A stretch of 48,946 bases of DNA from HK-STAS-PATE-36 sp964565615 (GCA_964565615.1 CAZMFO010000004.1:1-48946), one strand, 5' to 3'. Positions 31,668-40,841 are shown, counted from the first letter of the stretch. Made by a program: numbers and translations. Notes: generated by a model not told the origin, from the letters alone.

Positions 31668-32329
31668 GCTACTTATTTAGACCAGACCCTCATCCTTCGG
31701 CAAAAACAACAAACGATGGGCATCACCTAAGTTTTACAATTTGTGTATCTGGAGCCGCTGGAGGTAAGACAGTTGAAGAATCTGCCGATCTAGCCGAAGC
31801 ACTTGGTCGTTCAATTGCCAAACATGGGCACATATTAACTACTGGAGCAACGGTTGGTCTGCCGTTTTATGCCGCAAAAGGCGCAAAGTCTGCGGGCGGT
31901 ATGAGCATTGGGTTTTCTCCGGCTGGTAGTCTAAGAGAACACTTAAAAAAATATCGTTTGCCTTTTGAGTTTTTTGATTTCATTAACTTTACCGGAATGC
32001 AATATGTTGGCCGAGATTTGTATTTAGTTCAGTCTAGTGATGCATTGATTACTGTAGGTGGAAGATTTGGGAGCTTGCACGAGTTTATTACTGGGTTAGA
32101 GGCTGGCAAGCCTTGTGGGGTTTTGGTTGGTAGTGGTGGTGCTTCGGATATTATTCCCGATTTAATGAAGAGCCTATCTCCTCCCAAGAAGTCAATAGTA
32201 GTTTACGATACTGATCCTAATGCCCTTGTAGAAAAGATGGAAGATATTCTAGAAGAACAATATAGCGATATTTACGAAGCTCATAATTCTAACATCGACT
32301 ATAGTCGTGCTCAAAAACCAACCGGTTAA
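31664..32329 (+). CDS. SLOG/LOG-like Rossmann nucleotide-binding protein
   Basis: This 221-residue protein has the SLOG (LOG/DprA/TIGR00725-like) Rossmann fold. It opens with FTICVSGAAGGKTVEESADL, then HGHILTTGATVGLPFYAAKG, and contains ITVGGRFGSLHEF (about residues 124-136), the counterpart of the PGGxGTxxE loop of cytokinin riboside phosphohydrolase (LOG) proteins. The acidic residue at the end of that loop is Glu. Such proteins cleave or sense nucleotide derivatives. The enzymatic activity cannot be judged. Coupling to the unknown 412-residue protein suggests a two-component functional unit. Confidence 0.82.
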   Translation: MSYLFRPDPHPSAKTTNDGHHLSFTICVSGAAGGKTVEESADLAEALGRSIAKHGHILTTGATVGLPFYAAKGAKSAGGMSIGFSPAGSLREHLKKYRLPFEFFDFINFTGMQYVGRDLYLVQSSDALITVGGRFGSLHEFITGLEAGKPCGVLVGSGGASDIIPDLMKSLSPPKKSIVVYDTDPNALVEKMEDILEEQYSDIYEAHNSNIDYSRAQKPTG

Positions 32330-32342
32330 CAGATGAGTACGA

Positions 32343-32348
32343 TATACT
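32343..32348 (+). promoter_or_regulatory. -10 box (leaderless) for uvrB
   Basis: TATACT ends seven bases before the GTG at 32356. No Shine-Dalgarno sequence is present. I noticed no LexA-type operator around it. Confidence 0.45.
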
Positions 32349-32355
32349 AATTGAT

Positions 32356-34314
32356 GTGAGCAGATTTGAACTAACTTCAAAGTTTAATCCGACTGGTGAT
32401 CAACCACAAGCCATTAAGCAATTGACCGAGGGCTTAATTCGGGGCGAAAAGCAACAGGTGTTGTTGGGTGTTACTGGTTCGGGCAAGACTTTTACTATGG
32501 CCAATATCGTTGCTAATTTACAACGACCGACTTTGGTATTGAGTCATAATAAAACATTGGCCGCACAGCTGTATAACGAGTTCAAAAACTTCTTTCCTAA
32601 CAATGCTGTCCATTACTTTGTGAGCTACTTTGATTACTATCAACCAGAGGCATATATCGCCAGAAGTGACACTTACATAGAAAAAGATAGTCAAATTAAC
32701 GAAGAGATAGATAGGCTACGACATTCGGCAACTGATTCTTTGCTCTCTCGCCGAGATGTGTTGATCGTTGCTAGCGTAAGTTGTATTTATGGTATAGGAT
32801 CGGTGGAAGATTACGGCGGATTATCTCAAACTATTAAGGTTGGAGAAAAACGAGTGAGAGATAAACTAATCCGGCAACTGACAGATATTCAATATCAACG
32901 CAATGACATTGACTTTCATCGGGGAACTTTTAGAGTTCGGGGTGATGTGGTTGATATTTATCCTGCCGGCGAAGAAGTAGCATATAGAGTGGATTTTTTT
33001 GGTGATGAGGTAGAGTCAATTAGTAAGTTAAATCCGTTAACTGGCGAAGTTATTACCAAGCCAAATCAGGTAGTTATCTATCCTAGCTCTCATTATGTAA
33101 CCTCTAAAGAAAAAATAAAAAAAGCGTTGGTAGAAATCCGTCAGGAGCTTGATGAGCGACTACGGTTTTTTAAAAATAATGGTCAGCTTTTAGAAGCTCA
33201 ACGACTAGAACAGCGTACTAACTTTGATCTTGAGATGCTAGAGGAAACCGGTTTTGTCAAGGGAATAGAAAACTACAGCCGATATTTAACTAATCGAGAG
33301 GTAGGAGAACAGCCAGCCACTTTGCTGGATTATTTTCCGGACGACTACTTGATGTTAGTTGACGAATCTCATATGACACTACCACAAGTTCGGGGTATGT
33401 ATAATGGCGATCGAGCACGAAAAGAAGTATTAGTAGAGCATGGGTTTAGACTACCCAGTGCCTTAGACAATCGGCCACTAACATTTATTGAGTTTGAGCG
33501 ACATATAAATCAGGTAGTTTATGTTAGTGCAACTCCTGCAGAATACGAACTTAGCCGTAGTCCTAAACCAGCCCAGCAAATTATTAGACCGACCGGTTTA
33601 CTTGATCCGCAAATAGAAGTTAAACCAGTTGCTGGACAGGTAGATGACCTAATTGCCGAAATTCGCACAACGATTGCCAAAGGACACCGGGTATTGGTTA
33701 CAACTCTTACAAAGAGGATGGCAGAAGATTTAACGGACTACCTACAAGAGTTAAACATCAAGGTAACTTATCTCCATAGCGAGGTTGATACGCTAGAACG
33801 AACCGATATATTGCGAGATTTGCGACTAGGCGTATATGATGTGTTGATAGGAATAAACTTGTTACGAGAAGGCATTGATCTGCCAGAGGTTAGCCTCGTA
33901 GCCATATTGGATGCTGACAAAGAAGGTTTTTTAAGAAGTGAGTCCGCTTTGGTGCAAACAATTGGTCGCGCAGCCAGACATCAAGAAGGCAGGGTGTTGA
34001 TGTATGCAGATGTTATTACCGGTAGTATGAAGCGGGCAATTGACGAGACTAATCGTCGTAGAGCTATTCAAAAAACCTACAATAAACAACACGGAATTAC
34101 ACCATCTAGTATAGATAAAGCTATTGAGGAACGAATGATGCAAGAGCAGAGTGAGCCGAAGCCTAAAATTGACTTAAAAAAGATTCCCAAAGACGAGTAT
34201 CCACAGCTAATCTCCGACTTAACTGCACAAATGGAGCTGGCGTCTAGCAATTTAGAATTTGAGAAAGCAGCAGATTTGCGTGATTTAATTGCCGAAATTA
34301 AAGAGAAGTCTTAA
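32356..34314 (+). CDS. uvrB: Excinuclease ABC subunit B
   Basis: This 652-residue protein is a full-length UvrB, the damage-verification helicase-like subunit of nucleotide excision repair. It has Walker A GVTGSGKT (about residues 37-44), the beta-hairpin region with YFDYYQPEAYI, helicase motif YVSATP, motif VI around QTIGRAARHQEGRVL and a C-terminal UVR domain (about 610-650) that binds UvrC. The GTG start gives the normal N-terminus SRFELTSKFNPTGDQPQAI. It is transcribed from a leaderless-type promoter. UvrA and UvrC are not in the window. Confidence 0.97.
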   Translation: MSRFELTSKFNPTGDQPQAIKQLTEGLIRGEKQQVLLGVTGSGKTFTMANIVANLQRPTLVLSHNKTLAAQLYNEFKNFFPNNAVHYFVSYFDYYQPEAYIARSDTYIEKDSQINEEIDRLRHSATDSLLSRRDVLIVASVSCIYGIGSVEDYGGLSQTIKVGEKRVRDKLIRQLTDIQYQRNDIDFHRGTFRVRGDVVDIYPAGEEVAYRVDFFGDEVESISKLNPLTGEVITKPNQVVIYPSSHYVTSKEKIKKALVEIRQELDERLRFFKNNGQLLEAQRLEQRTNFDLEMLEETGFVKGIENYSRYLTNREVGEQPATLLDYFPDDYLMLVDESHMTLPQVRGMYNGDRARKEVLVEHGFRLPSALDNRPLTFIEFERHINQVVYVSATPAEYELSRSPKPAQQIIRPTGLLDPQIEVKPVAGQVDDLIAEIRTTIAKGHRVLVTTLTKRMAEDLTDYLQELNIKVTYLHSEVDTLERTDILRDLRLGVYDVLIGINLLREGIDLPEVSLVAILDADKEGFLRSESALVQTIGRAARHQEGRVLMYADVITGSMKRAIDETNRRRAIQKTYNKQHGITPSSIDKAIEERMMQEQSEPKPKIDLKKIPKDEYPQLISDLTAQMELASSNLEFEKAADLRDLIAEIKEKS

Positions 34315-34328
34315 TGTTTTGTCAGAAG

Positions 34329-35252
34329 CTAACTCGGTAAGGCAGAATCGGTTATTAACCGAGCATATTCTTGGGCAATAAACGATGGATGGGTGATTGG
34401 GGAGGCATGGCCAACTCTGTCAATTACCCTAAAATTGTCAGTAGCTCCAGCCATTTCGGCAGATACTTGATTGATGTTAAATAGTTCATCGTTGCGAGGT
34501 TGCATAATAGCTACCTTAACATTAGGGTCAAGTTGACGAATTAGTTGTCGTATATCACAACTGCTGGCTACTAGCATTTCGCCAATAGTCAGCATAGGGT
34601 TGCTGGCAATATGTTTGAGACAATTGAGTGAATCTATGGGTGATGGCCTAAATTCATGTCGTTTTAATAGGTCTATAGCTAATCGTCCAACAAGCTTTGG
34701 TGCGCCCGGTGCAAGTGTTCGTGGAGAATGATCCACTAATCCAGCCGAGCTAAACAGGGTCAGTTGTTTTATTAAATGAGGTTTGTGGTTGGCTAGCTGT
34801 GTTCCGATAAATCCTCCCATTGAATGACCAAAAAGGTTAACTCTTGAATCTAAGCCATGGTTCGGAAGCGCACTAATCGCTCCTTTTACCAACTTTGAGG
34901 ACAGAGCTGTCGGTTTAAATAGATGTGATGGATGCATCATCGCCTCAAATTTTTGTGTGCGTGATAATTTGCATCGCAAGGTAATTAAGCCTTGCTCTGC
35001 AGACATAGCTCTGGCTAAGCCTCTGTAAGCGGGTTCTGATCCGGCAAATCCGTAAATAATTACATTAACAGTGTCGTTAATCGGTTTTTCGGGGATCTCT
35101 AGAATATACTGGCTAGTCGATCCGGCAATAGGTACCTCGTCTTCGATTGTTTGGGTACAAAAAAAGCCCTCCTTAAGTAGAGGGCGCGAGGCTTCTTCTT
35201 GGGATGATAAATTATAATCTATCTCTAACTGTTCTGGTTTGACCGCTAACAT
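34329..35252 (-). CDS. Alpha/beta hydrolase
   Basis: This 307-residue protein has the alpha/beta hydrolase core: the nucleophile elbow NLFGHSMGGFIG (Ser about residue 145), an acid residue around MQPRNDELF and the histidine in RVGHASPI near the C-terminus. The N-terminal 55 residues are an extension with no clear domain. There is no signal peptide. The substrate is unknown; esterases and lipases share these features. It lies alone on the minus strand between uvrB and the gatC operon. aagga lies just upstream of the ATG. Confidence 0.83.
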   Translation of the reverse strand: MLAVKPEQLEIDYNLSSQEEASRPLLKEGFFCTQTIEDEVPIAGSTSQYILEIPEKPINDTVNVIIYGFAGSEPAYRGLARAMSAEQGLITLRCKLSRTQKFEAMMHPSHLFKPTALSSKLVKGAISALPNHGLDSRVNLFGHSMGGFIGTQLANHKPHLIKQLTLFSSAGLVDHSPRTLAPGAPKLVGRLAIDLLKRHEFRPSPIDSLNCLKHIASNPMLTIGEMLVASSCDIRQLIRQLDPNVKVAIMQPRNDELFNINQVSAEMAGATDNFRVIDRVGHASPITHPSFIAQEYARLITDSALPS

Positions 35253-35328
35253 AAGTGTTCCTTAGTTGCTTATGTCTTAATATATGCCTAAAATCAAAGT
35301 TTGGCAAGCAAGTAGTAAAGAAATTTGT

Positions 35329-35334
35329 TATACT
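35329..35334 (+). promoter_or_regulatory. -10 box (leaderless) for gat operon
   Basis: TATACT ends seven bases before the gatC ATG at 35342. No Shine-Dalgarno sequence is present. The operon from gatC to at least galU probably starts here. Confidence 0.45.
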
Positions 35335-35341
35335 ACTTTAA

Positions 35342-35635
35342 ATGGCGAAGATATCTGTTGAAGATGTATTAAAATTGGCACGACTTTCCAAGATTCAACT
35401 CACTAAAGATGAGCTTACGGAGTTTACTGATGAGATAGCAGATGTTATCAAATATGTGGAGCAACTTTCGTCAGTAGATACGGACAATCTAGAGCCCACC
35501 ATACAGGTCACAGGCCTAGAAAATGTTACTCGTCCTGATGAAGTTATTGATTATGGTCTATCGCAAGCAGATTTATTAAAAAATGTTTCAGAGCTTGAAG
35601 AACAGCAGATAAAAGTTAAGAGAGTAATAGAATAG
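35342..35635 (+). CDS. gatC: Asp-tRNA(Asn)/Glu-tRNA(Gln) amidotransferase subunit C
   Basis: This 97-residue small subunit stabilises GatA-GatB. It has the usual VLKLARLSKIQLTKDELTEF start, then YVEQLSSVDTDNLEPT and VTRPDEVIDYGLSQADLL. The length is typical. It is the first gene of the gat operon. GatCAB converts Glu-tRNA(Gln) and/or Asp-tRNA(Asn) to the amidated forms in organisms lacking the direct synthetases. Confidence 0.95.
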   Translation: MAKISVEDVLKLARLSKIQLTKDELTEFTDEIADVIKYVEQLSSVDTDNLEPTIQVTGLENVTRPDEVIDYGLSQADLLKNVSELEEQQIKVKRVIE

Positions 35636-35642
35636 GTTAGAG

Positions 35643-37067
35643 ATGAATAATAAATGGCCATCTATTGCTGAAATTGCTAGGCAGGTACAATCGCAAGAAA
35701 GAAGTGCCTTGAGCTTTGTTGAGGAATCATTAAGTAGAATAGCTGAGGCTAGTGATTATCAGGCCATCGTAGCGTCAATTACTAGTCGGTCTAAGGGGCG
35801 AGCCCGAGAGATTGATCAGGCAGTCAAAGCTGGCAAGTCGGTTGGTCGTCTGGCAGGCGTTCCTTTTGTAGCCAAAGATAACTTTTTGGTTTTTGGGGCA
35901 AAAACTACTGCTTCTAGTAATATGCTTAAGAGCTTTGATGCCCCCTACCAATCAACTGCAATAAATAAACTAGAGGCAGAAGGTGCAATCTGTGTTGCCA
36001 AGGCTAATTTAGATGCCTTTGCTCATGGTTCAAGCACCGAGAATAGTGATTTTTTTACCACCAAAAACCCAAGAGATAAACAGTTAGTTCCTGGTGGTTC
36101 ATCGGGTGGGTCAGCCGTTGCTGTTGCCTTAAATCTCGCTCCGTTTGCTCTCGGCACAGATACGGGCGGATCAATCCGTTTGCCTGCCAGTTTTTGTGGA
36201 GTGGTTGGTTATAAGCCAACCTATGGTTTGGTGTCTCGTAGCGGAGTAATTGCTATGGCCAGCAGTACGGATGTAGTCGGTCCAATTACTACCAGTATTG
36301 ATGATACGGCTCTTGTTCTAGATGTAATGGCCGGCAAGGATCCGCTTGATAGCACAACTATTGATCGCGATAAAGAATCCTATTATTCGTTTGTTCCTTC
36401 ATCTAAAATGCGCATTGGAGTCGTCAAGGAGTTTATTGGCGAAGGCTTAGATGAGTCAATAAAAAAGCTTATCAATCAAAAAATTCAGTCTATAAAAAAG
36501 CTGGGATACGATGTTCAGGAAGTCAGTATTCCGTCGATCTCGCTGGCTTTAGCCTGTTATTACATTTTGTGTCCGGCTGAGGTTTCCAGCAATTTAAGTC
36601 GTTATGACGGGTTAAGATTTGGCTTTAACGACAAGACGGCAAAAACTCTTGATGATAGCTATATTCTGTCAAGAAGTAGAGGATTTGGCAAAGAAGCTAA
36701 AAGGCGTATTTTGATTGGTACATATGTGCTTAGTAGTGGGTATTATGATGCTTATTATAAAAAAGCACAGATTGTTCGGACACAATTAATTAATGAATTT
36801 AACCGAGCCCTTAGTAAGGTTGATATTTTGCTCGGGCCAACAGCACCAGTGACCGCTTTTAAGATTGGGCAGAATATCAATAATCCATTAGCTATGTATT
36901 TAACAGATATAATGACGGTGAGTGCTAATTTAGTCGGCGTTCCAGCAATGAGTCTGCCGGTTGGAGAAGTAAAGGGATTGCCGGTTGGGCTACAATTAAT
37001 GTCAGCTCAGAAGTTCGATCGTCAACTATTGTCTTTTGCAAAACAAATAGAAGGAGATATAAAATGA
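35643..37067 (+). CDS. gatA: Glutamyl-tRNA(Gln) amidotransferase subunit A
   Basis: This 474-residue amidase-signature subunit releases ammonia from glutamine. The catalytic Lys is in GVPFVAKDNFLV, and the amidase signature with the cis-Ser and nucleophile Ser is in VPGGSSGGSAVAVALNLAPF and GTDTGGSIRLPASFCG. The ammonia passes to GatB. It follows gatC by seven bases. Its stop overlaps the start of a small unknown gene, so the usual GatA-GatB adjacency is interrupted by that gene. Confidence 0.97.
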   Translation: MNNKWPSIAEIARQVQSQERSALSFVEESLSRIAEASDYQAIVASITSRSKGRAREIDQAVKAGKSVGRLAGVPFVAKDNFLVFGAKTTASSNMLKSFDAPYQSTAINKLEAEGAICVAKANLDAFAHGSSTENSDFFTTKNPRDKQLVPGGSSGGSAVAVALNLAPFALGTDTGGSIRLPASFCGVVGYKPTYGLVSRSGVIAMASSTDVVGPITTSIDDTALVLDVMAGKDPLDSTTIDRDKESYYSFVPSSKMRIGVVKEFIGEGLDESIKKLINQKIQSIKKLGYDVQEVSIPSISLALACYYILCPAEVSSNLSRYDGLRFGFNDKTAKTLDDSYILSRSRGFGKEAKRRILIGTYVLSSGYYDAYYKKAQIVRTQLINEFNRALSKVDILLGPTAPVTAFKIGQNINNPLAMYLTDIMTVSANLVGVPAMSLPVGEVKGLPVGLQLMSAQKFDRQLLSFAKQIEGDIK

Positions 37068-37474
37068 TTAGTTTTGAGATGTTAATGGGTGTAATAGCCG
37101 GTGTCATTATTTTGATTATCGTAGCGATATTTGCTCATAAGTATGCTCCTAAAAGGACTAGAAAATCAGCTTTTCAATCTAAATGGAAAGACATCATTAA
37201 GCATTGCGCCCATAAAGAAACATGGCCATCAGCTCTTTCTATGGCCGACGAATTACTAGATGAAGCATTAAAAAAACGCCGGTACAAAGGTAAGAATATG
37301 GGCGAAAGGTTGGTATCGGCACAAAAGGCATTTACCGAAAACGATATTCTTTGGTCAGCTCATAAACTTGCCGTTAAAGCTAGAGAGCACCCAAAAATGC
37401 GACTTAAGGAAAAGGATGTTAAGACAGCATTGGCTAGTTTTCGTCAAGGTCTTAAGGATGTTGGCGTGCTATGA
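37064..37474 (+). CDS. Membrane-anchored small protein of unknown function between gatA and gatB
   Basis: This 136-residue protein has one N-terminal membrane helix (about residues 5-27) followed by a basic, helical cytoplasmic domain with the segments WPSALSMADELLDEALKKRR and NMGERLVSAQKAF, then LWSAHKLAVKAREHP. I do not recognise it by name, although the domain looks like a compact helical bundle. It overlaps gatA and gatB by four bases on each side (ATGA), so it is tightly co-expressed with the amidotransferase. Whether it acts with it is unknown. Confidence 0.75.
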   Translation: MISFEMLMGVIAGVIILIIVAIFAHKYAPKRTRKSAFQSKWKDIIKHCAHKETWPSALSMADELLDEALKKRRYKGKNMGERLVSAQKAFTENDILWSAHKLAVKAREHPKMRLKEKDVKTALASFRQGLKDVGVL

Positions 37475-38931
37475 GCTTAGGTCTTGAACAATACCAAGTT
37501 CGTGGGTACTTGCCAACTATAGGCATAGAGTGTCATGTTCAGCTAAAGACTAAAACAAAACTGTTTGCAGGGGTTGGCAACGACGCCAGAGAAGCTCGCC
37601 CTAATACCTTAATAAGCCCTATATGTCTTGGCTTGCCGGGTACCTTACCTGTTTTAAACCAAAATGCTGTAGAGTTGGCAATTAGAGCGTCTTTTGCTCT
37701 GGGAACGCCCCCTCAGATCTACAGTAAGTTCGATCGTAAACACTATTTTTATCCTGATTTGCCTAAGGGGTATCAAATTACACAGTTTGATCAACCAATA
37801 ATTGTTGGGGGGTGCGTAAATTTTGAGTTAAATGGTCAGAAGCGTTCTGTAGCAATTACTAGAGCCCACCTAGAAGAAGATGCCGGTAAGAGCTCTCACC
37901 CCGAAGGCAAAGATTATTCACTAGTAGATCTTAATCGGGCTGGCACACCTCTGCTAGAAATTGTTTCCGAACCTCAAATACATTCTCCTACAGAGGCTAA
38001 GGCTTACGCTAAAGAATTATATCTTTTGATGCGCTACGCTGATGTTTCTGATGCCGACCTGTATCACGGAAATATGCGTTTTGATGTTAATGTGTCAGTA
38101 AGTAGGGATGATTCTTTGGGTACTAGAACAGAAACAAAAAATCTCAATTCTTTTAAAAGCATCCAAAAAGCTGTCCAATACGAAATCAATCGTCAGATTG
38201 ACCTCCTTGAGAAAGGTGCAATTATCGTTCAAGAAACAAGAGGTTGGGACGATGCCAAACAAAGAACCTATTCGCAAAGATCTAAAGAGGAAGCGCACGA
38301 TTACCGGTACTTTCCAGAACCAGACATACCTCCAATTAGATTAACTAATACGCAAATTAAAGAGGTAAAAGTTAAGATAGCATTTTTGCCCGATCAGTTA
38401 CGCCAACGCCTTGCTAAGCTAGATTTATCAACCTCAACTCGCAAAACCATCGTTGATAATTTAGTAGTAGGAAGTTTTATGTATCAACTTACCGAAGGGG
38501 CTTCAGCAACTCAAGCCAAAAAAATTGCAAACTGGTTGGCTTCTGATGTACAAGCAGTCGTAATCGCAGATTCTTTAAAGTGGGAAGACCTGCACCTAGA
38601 CGAACAATCTTTTTTGGACTTATGCAAATTAGTAGAGAGTAATCAAATTAGTTCAACAGGCGCCAAAGAAGTGGTTATAGAATTAGTAAAGAATCAAGGT
38701 AGCCCATTAACTATTGCCAAACAAAGAGATTTATTGCAAGTTTCTGACGAGAGTGAGCTAACAGTTATCATCAAACAAGTAATTCGTCAAAACCCGAAGG
38801 CTGTTGTCGACATAAAAAGCGGTCAAACAAAAGTTATGGGATTTTTGGTTGGTCAAGTAATGAAGGAATCACAGGGTAAAGCAAACCCAAGTCTGGCACA
38901 AAAAATAATCACTCAGGAGTTGGGGCTATAA
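37471..38931 (+). CDS. gatB: Glutamyl-tRNA(Gln) amidotransferase subunit B
   Basis: This 486-residue subunit recognises the tRNA and uses ATP to activate the misacylated amino acid before amidation. The catalytic cradle shows GIECHVQLKTKTKLFAG, RKHYFYPDLPKGYQITQFD, HLEEDAGKSSH and LLEIVSEPQI. The C-terminal tRNA-binding YqeY-like domain is present (about residues 335-480). It is complete. Its stop overlaps the galU start by one base (TAATG), which suggests continued co-translation. Confidence 0.97.
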   Translation: MSLGLEQYQVRGYLPTIGIECHVQLKTKTKLFAGVGNDAREARPNTLISPICLGLPGTLPVLNQNAVELAIRASFALGTPPQIYSKFDRKHYFYPDLPKGYQITQFDQPIIVGGCVNFELNGQKRSVAITRAHLEEDAGKSSHPEGKDYSLVDLNRAGTPLLEIVSEPQIHSPTEAKAYAKELYLLMRYADVSDADLYHGNMRFDVNVSVSRDDSLGTRTETKNLNSFKSIQKAVQYEINRQIDLLEKGAIIVQETRGWDDAKQRTYSQRSKEEAHDYRYFPEPDIPPIRLTNTQIKEVKVKIAFLPDQLRQRLAKLDLSTSTRKTIVDNLVVGSFMYQLTEGASATQAKKIANWLASDVQAVVIADSLKWEDLHLDEQSFLDLCKLVESNQISSTGAKEVVIELVKNQGSPLTIAKQRDLLQVSDESELTVIIKQVIRQNPKAVVDIKSGQTKVMGFLVGQVMKESQGKANPSLAQKIITQELGL

Positions 38932-39812
38932 TGAGAACAAAAGTTGTTACAAAAGCGATAATTGCTGCCGCTGGCTTTGGTACGCGATTTTTGCCACAGA
39001 CAAAAGCAATGCCCAAAGAGATGTTGCCGATCATTGATAAGCCAGTTATTCAAATGATCGTTGAAGAAGCAGTCAGGGCCGGAGTAACCGATATAATTAT
39101 TGTAACAGGTAGTACAAAACGAGCCATAGAGGATCATTTTGATCGAGCAGTTGAGCTGGAGGCCGAATTGATTGCTAAGGGTAAGTATCAAGAAGCCGAG
39201 CAAATAAAGTCAATTGCAGAAATGGCTAATTTTGTCTATGTTCGTCAAAAGGGTAATCCACGGGGTAGTGGGCGTCCGGTGCTTAATGCCTCGCACCTGC
39301 TGGGTGATGAGCCGTTCTTTGTTTTTTTTGCCGACGATTTTTTTAGGTCAGAAACACCTAGAGCCCTGCAATTGCTCGAGGCTTACCAGCAAACAGGCAA
39401 AGCCGTTATCTCTGGCATAGAAGTCAATAAAGCCGACGCTGATAAATATGGAATGGTTAAGTTAGGTAAGCAAATTAATCAGAACATTTATGAAGTATTG
39501 GAGCTGATAGAGAAACCCGGCCAGCAAGAGACGCCCTCTACTATTGCTTCAGTTGGTGGTTATTTACTAACTTCAGATATTTTACCTATCTTAAATCAAG
39601 AGAAGATTAGCCAGCGAGGCGAAATTGAATTGTCCGAAGCCATAAATGGCCTGGCTCAACAAGATCAGGTCGTTACCAGAATAATCGATGGAGTCTATCA
39701 CGATACAGGGAACAAAATAAAGTATCTTGAAGCAGTAGTAGATACGGCTTTGACACACCCAGATATATCTACCGAGTTTCGTGATTATCTTGTAAATCGC
39801 TTAGCGGAGTAG
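38931..39812 (+). CDS. galU: UTP-glucose-1-phosphate uridylyltransferase
   Basis: This 293-residue nucleotidyltransferase makes UDP-glucose for cell-surface polysaccharides. The UTP-binding loop is AAGFGTRFLPQTKAMPKEML (about residues 12-31), followed by IVTGSTKRAIEDHFD, VRQKGNPRGSGRPVL, FFADDFFRSETP and the substrate-binding VYHDTGNKIKYLEA near the end. The length is usual for GalU. Coupling to gatB is by position only; the functional link is not obvious. Confidence 0.95.
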   Translation: MRTKVVTKAIIAAAGFGTRFLPQTKAMPKEMLPIIDKPVIQMIVEEAVRAGVTDIIIVTGSTKRAIEDHFDRAVELEAELIAKGKYQEAEQIKSIAEMANFVYVRQKGNPRGSGRPVLNASHLLGDEPFFVFFADDFFRSETPRALQLLEAYQQTGKAVISGIEVNKADADKYGMVKLGKQINQNIYEVLELIEKPGQQETPSTIASVGGYLLTSDILPILNQEKISQRGEIELSEAINGLAQQDQVVTRIIDGVYHDTGNKIKYLEAVVDTALTHPDISTEFRDYLVNRLAE

Positions 39813-39824
39813 TATTATTTGCTT

Positions 39825-40088
39825 ATGGATGCTTACGGAATACTAGTCATTATACTGGCTGTTGCTTTAGCCATTTTGTTAGTTCTTTCTATTGCAATCG
39901 CAGTAGCGGTTCTTAAACTGATGAAGAAAATTCAGATTATCACCGACAAGGCTAGTGAGGTAATGGATGATGTAGAAACAGTCAGTGGCTATTTTAGAAA
40001 AACAGCCGGTCCGGTTGCGATAACCGGCATAATTAGTAACATTGTTTCTAAGGTAGCAGAGATAACGCATAAGAAAGGTTCAAAATAA
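39825..40088 (+). CDS. Small membrane protein, DUF948-like
   Basis: The protein is 87 residues from the ATG at 39825. A TTG at 39819 is also in frame, but TATTAT at 39813-39818 sits six bases before the ATG and favours it. One membrane helix (about residues 5-29) is followed by a short amphipathic part (KKIQIITDKASEVMDDVETV). This resembles DUF948-type general envelope proteins, which are often encoded beside YtxH-like proteins, as here. The function is unknown. Confidence 0.7.
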   Translation: MDAYGILVIILAVALAILLVLSIAIAVAVLKLMKKIQIITDKASEVMDDVETVSGYFRKTAGPVAITGIISNIVSKVAEITHKKGSK

Positions 40089-40495
40089 TGTCAAAAAATG
40101 ATGGTAAAAAATTTGCAATCGGAGCTGTTATTGGAGCGATTGCCGGACTTGTTACCGGACTATTGACAGCACCACAAAGTGGTAAAGAAACCCGAGAAGA
40201 TATAAAAAAGACGGCCACAAAAGTATTTGTCGAGGCCGAAAAGAAGCTAAAGAGCTTATATGGTGAGCTTGCCGACTTAATAGATAAAGGTAAGGCAGAA
40301 GTAACCAAGATCACCGGTAAAAGTAAAGAAGAGCTAGAAAAGGCTTTAGATGTTGCCCAAAAGGCTCAACTAAAGGCTAAAGAAGTAATTAGTGCGATTC
40401 GTAGTGGAGAAACGGCTAATCCAGAACTAGAGAAAGCTATTAAGGAAGTTACTAAAGCTAAAGATCAACTAAAAAAATATCTAACAAGTTCTTAA
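40088..40495 (+). CDS. YtxH-like protein with hydrophobic N-terminus
   Basis: This 135-residue protein begins with a glycine-rich membrane segment (AIGAVIGAIAGLVTGLLTAP, about residues 9-28), then SGKETREDIKK, which is typical of YtxH proteins, and a long charged helical region rich in Lys and Glu (about residues 35-130). YtxH proteins are linked to envelope stress in Firmicutes. The role here is not known. It overlaps the preceding gene by one base and is likely made together with it. Confidence 0.85.
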   Translation: MSKNDGKKFAIGAVIGAIAGLVTGLLTAPQSGKETREDIKKTATKVFVEAEKKLKSLYGELADLIDKGKAEVTKITGKSKEELEKALDVAQKAQLKAKEVISAIRSGETANPELEKAIKEVTKAKDQLKKYLTSS

Positions 40496-40510
40496 ATATC
40501 TTATAAATAT

Positions 40511-40780
40511 ATGGGTAAACAAAAACCAATTCTATCAAAAAAAGATTCCATAAATGTAGCTAAGGCGTTAGAGGTGTTGTTTACGACTCAATATATTAGC
40601 CGAAGACAGCTTTATAAAGAGAACTTTTTGCGAGGTGTATTTTTTAGTGCCGGAACGATTTTAGGAGCCGCCTTGCTGGTTACTTTAAGTGCCTGGATAT
40701 TGTCATTTTTTGACGAAGTACCGATAATTGGGCCAGCAGTTGATGTTATTCAAAAATCAATCGAGAACAGCCAGCAGTAG
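40511..40780 (+). CDS. DUF5665-like small membrane protein
   Basis: This 89-residue protein has a short N-terminal cytoplasmic part and a membrane helix (about residues 45-68), with the NFLRGVFFSAGTILGAALLV block that I associate with DUF5665 proteins of CPR bacteria and Firmicutes. The function is unknown. It ends a run of three small envelope-type genes after galU and precedes the independently transcribed dnaE. Confidence 0.75.
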   Translation: MGKQKPILSKKDSINVAKALEVLFTTQYISRRQLYKENFLRGVFFSAGTILGAALLVTLSAWILSFFDEVPIIGPAVDVIQKSIENSQQ

Positions 40781-40827
40781 TTTGTTGTAATACTAGACAA
40801 AACATCGCACAAGTCACCAGAATTGAT

Positions 40828-40833
40828 TATACT
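40828..40833 (+). promoter_or_regulatory. -10 box (leaderless) for dnaE
   Basis: TATACT ends eight bases before the dnaE ATG at 40842. No Shine-Dalgarno sequence is present. Confidence 0.45.
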
Positions 40834-40841
40834 AAAGCACT

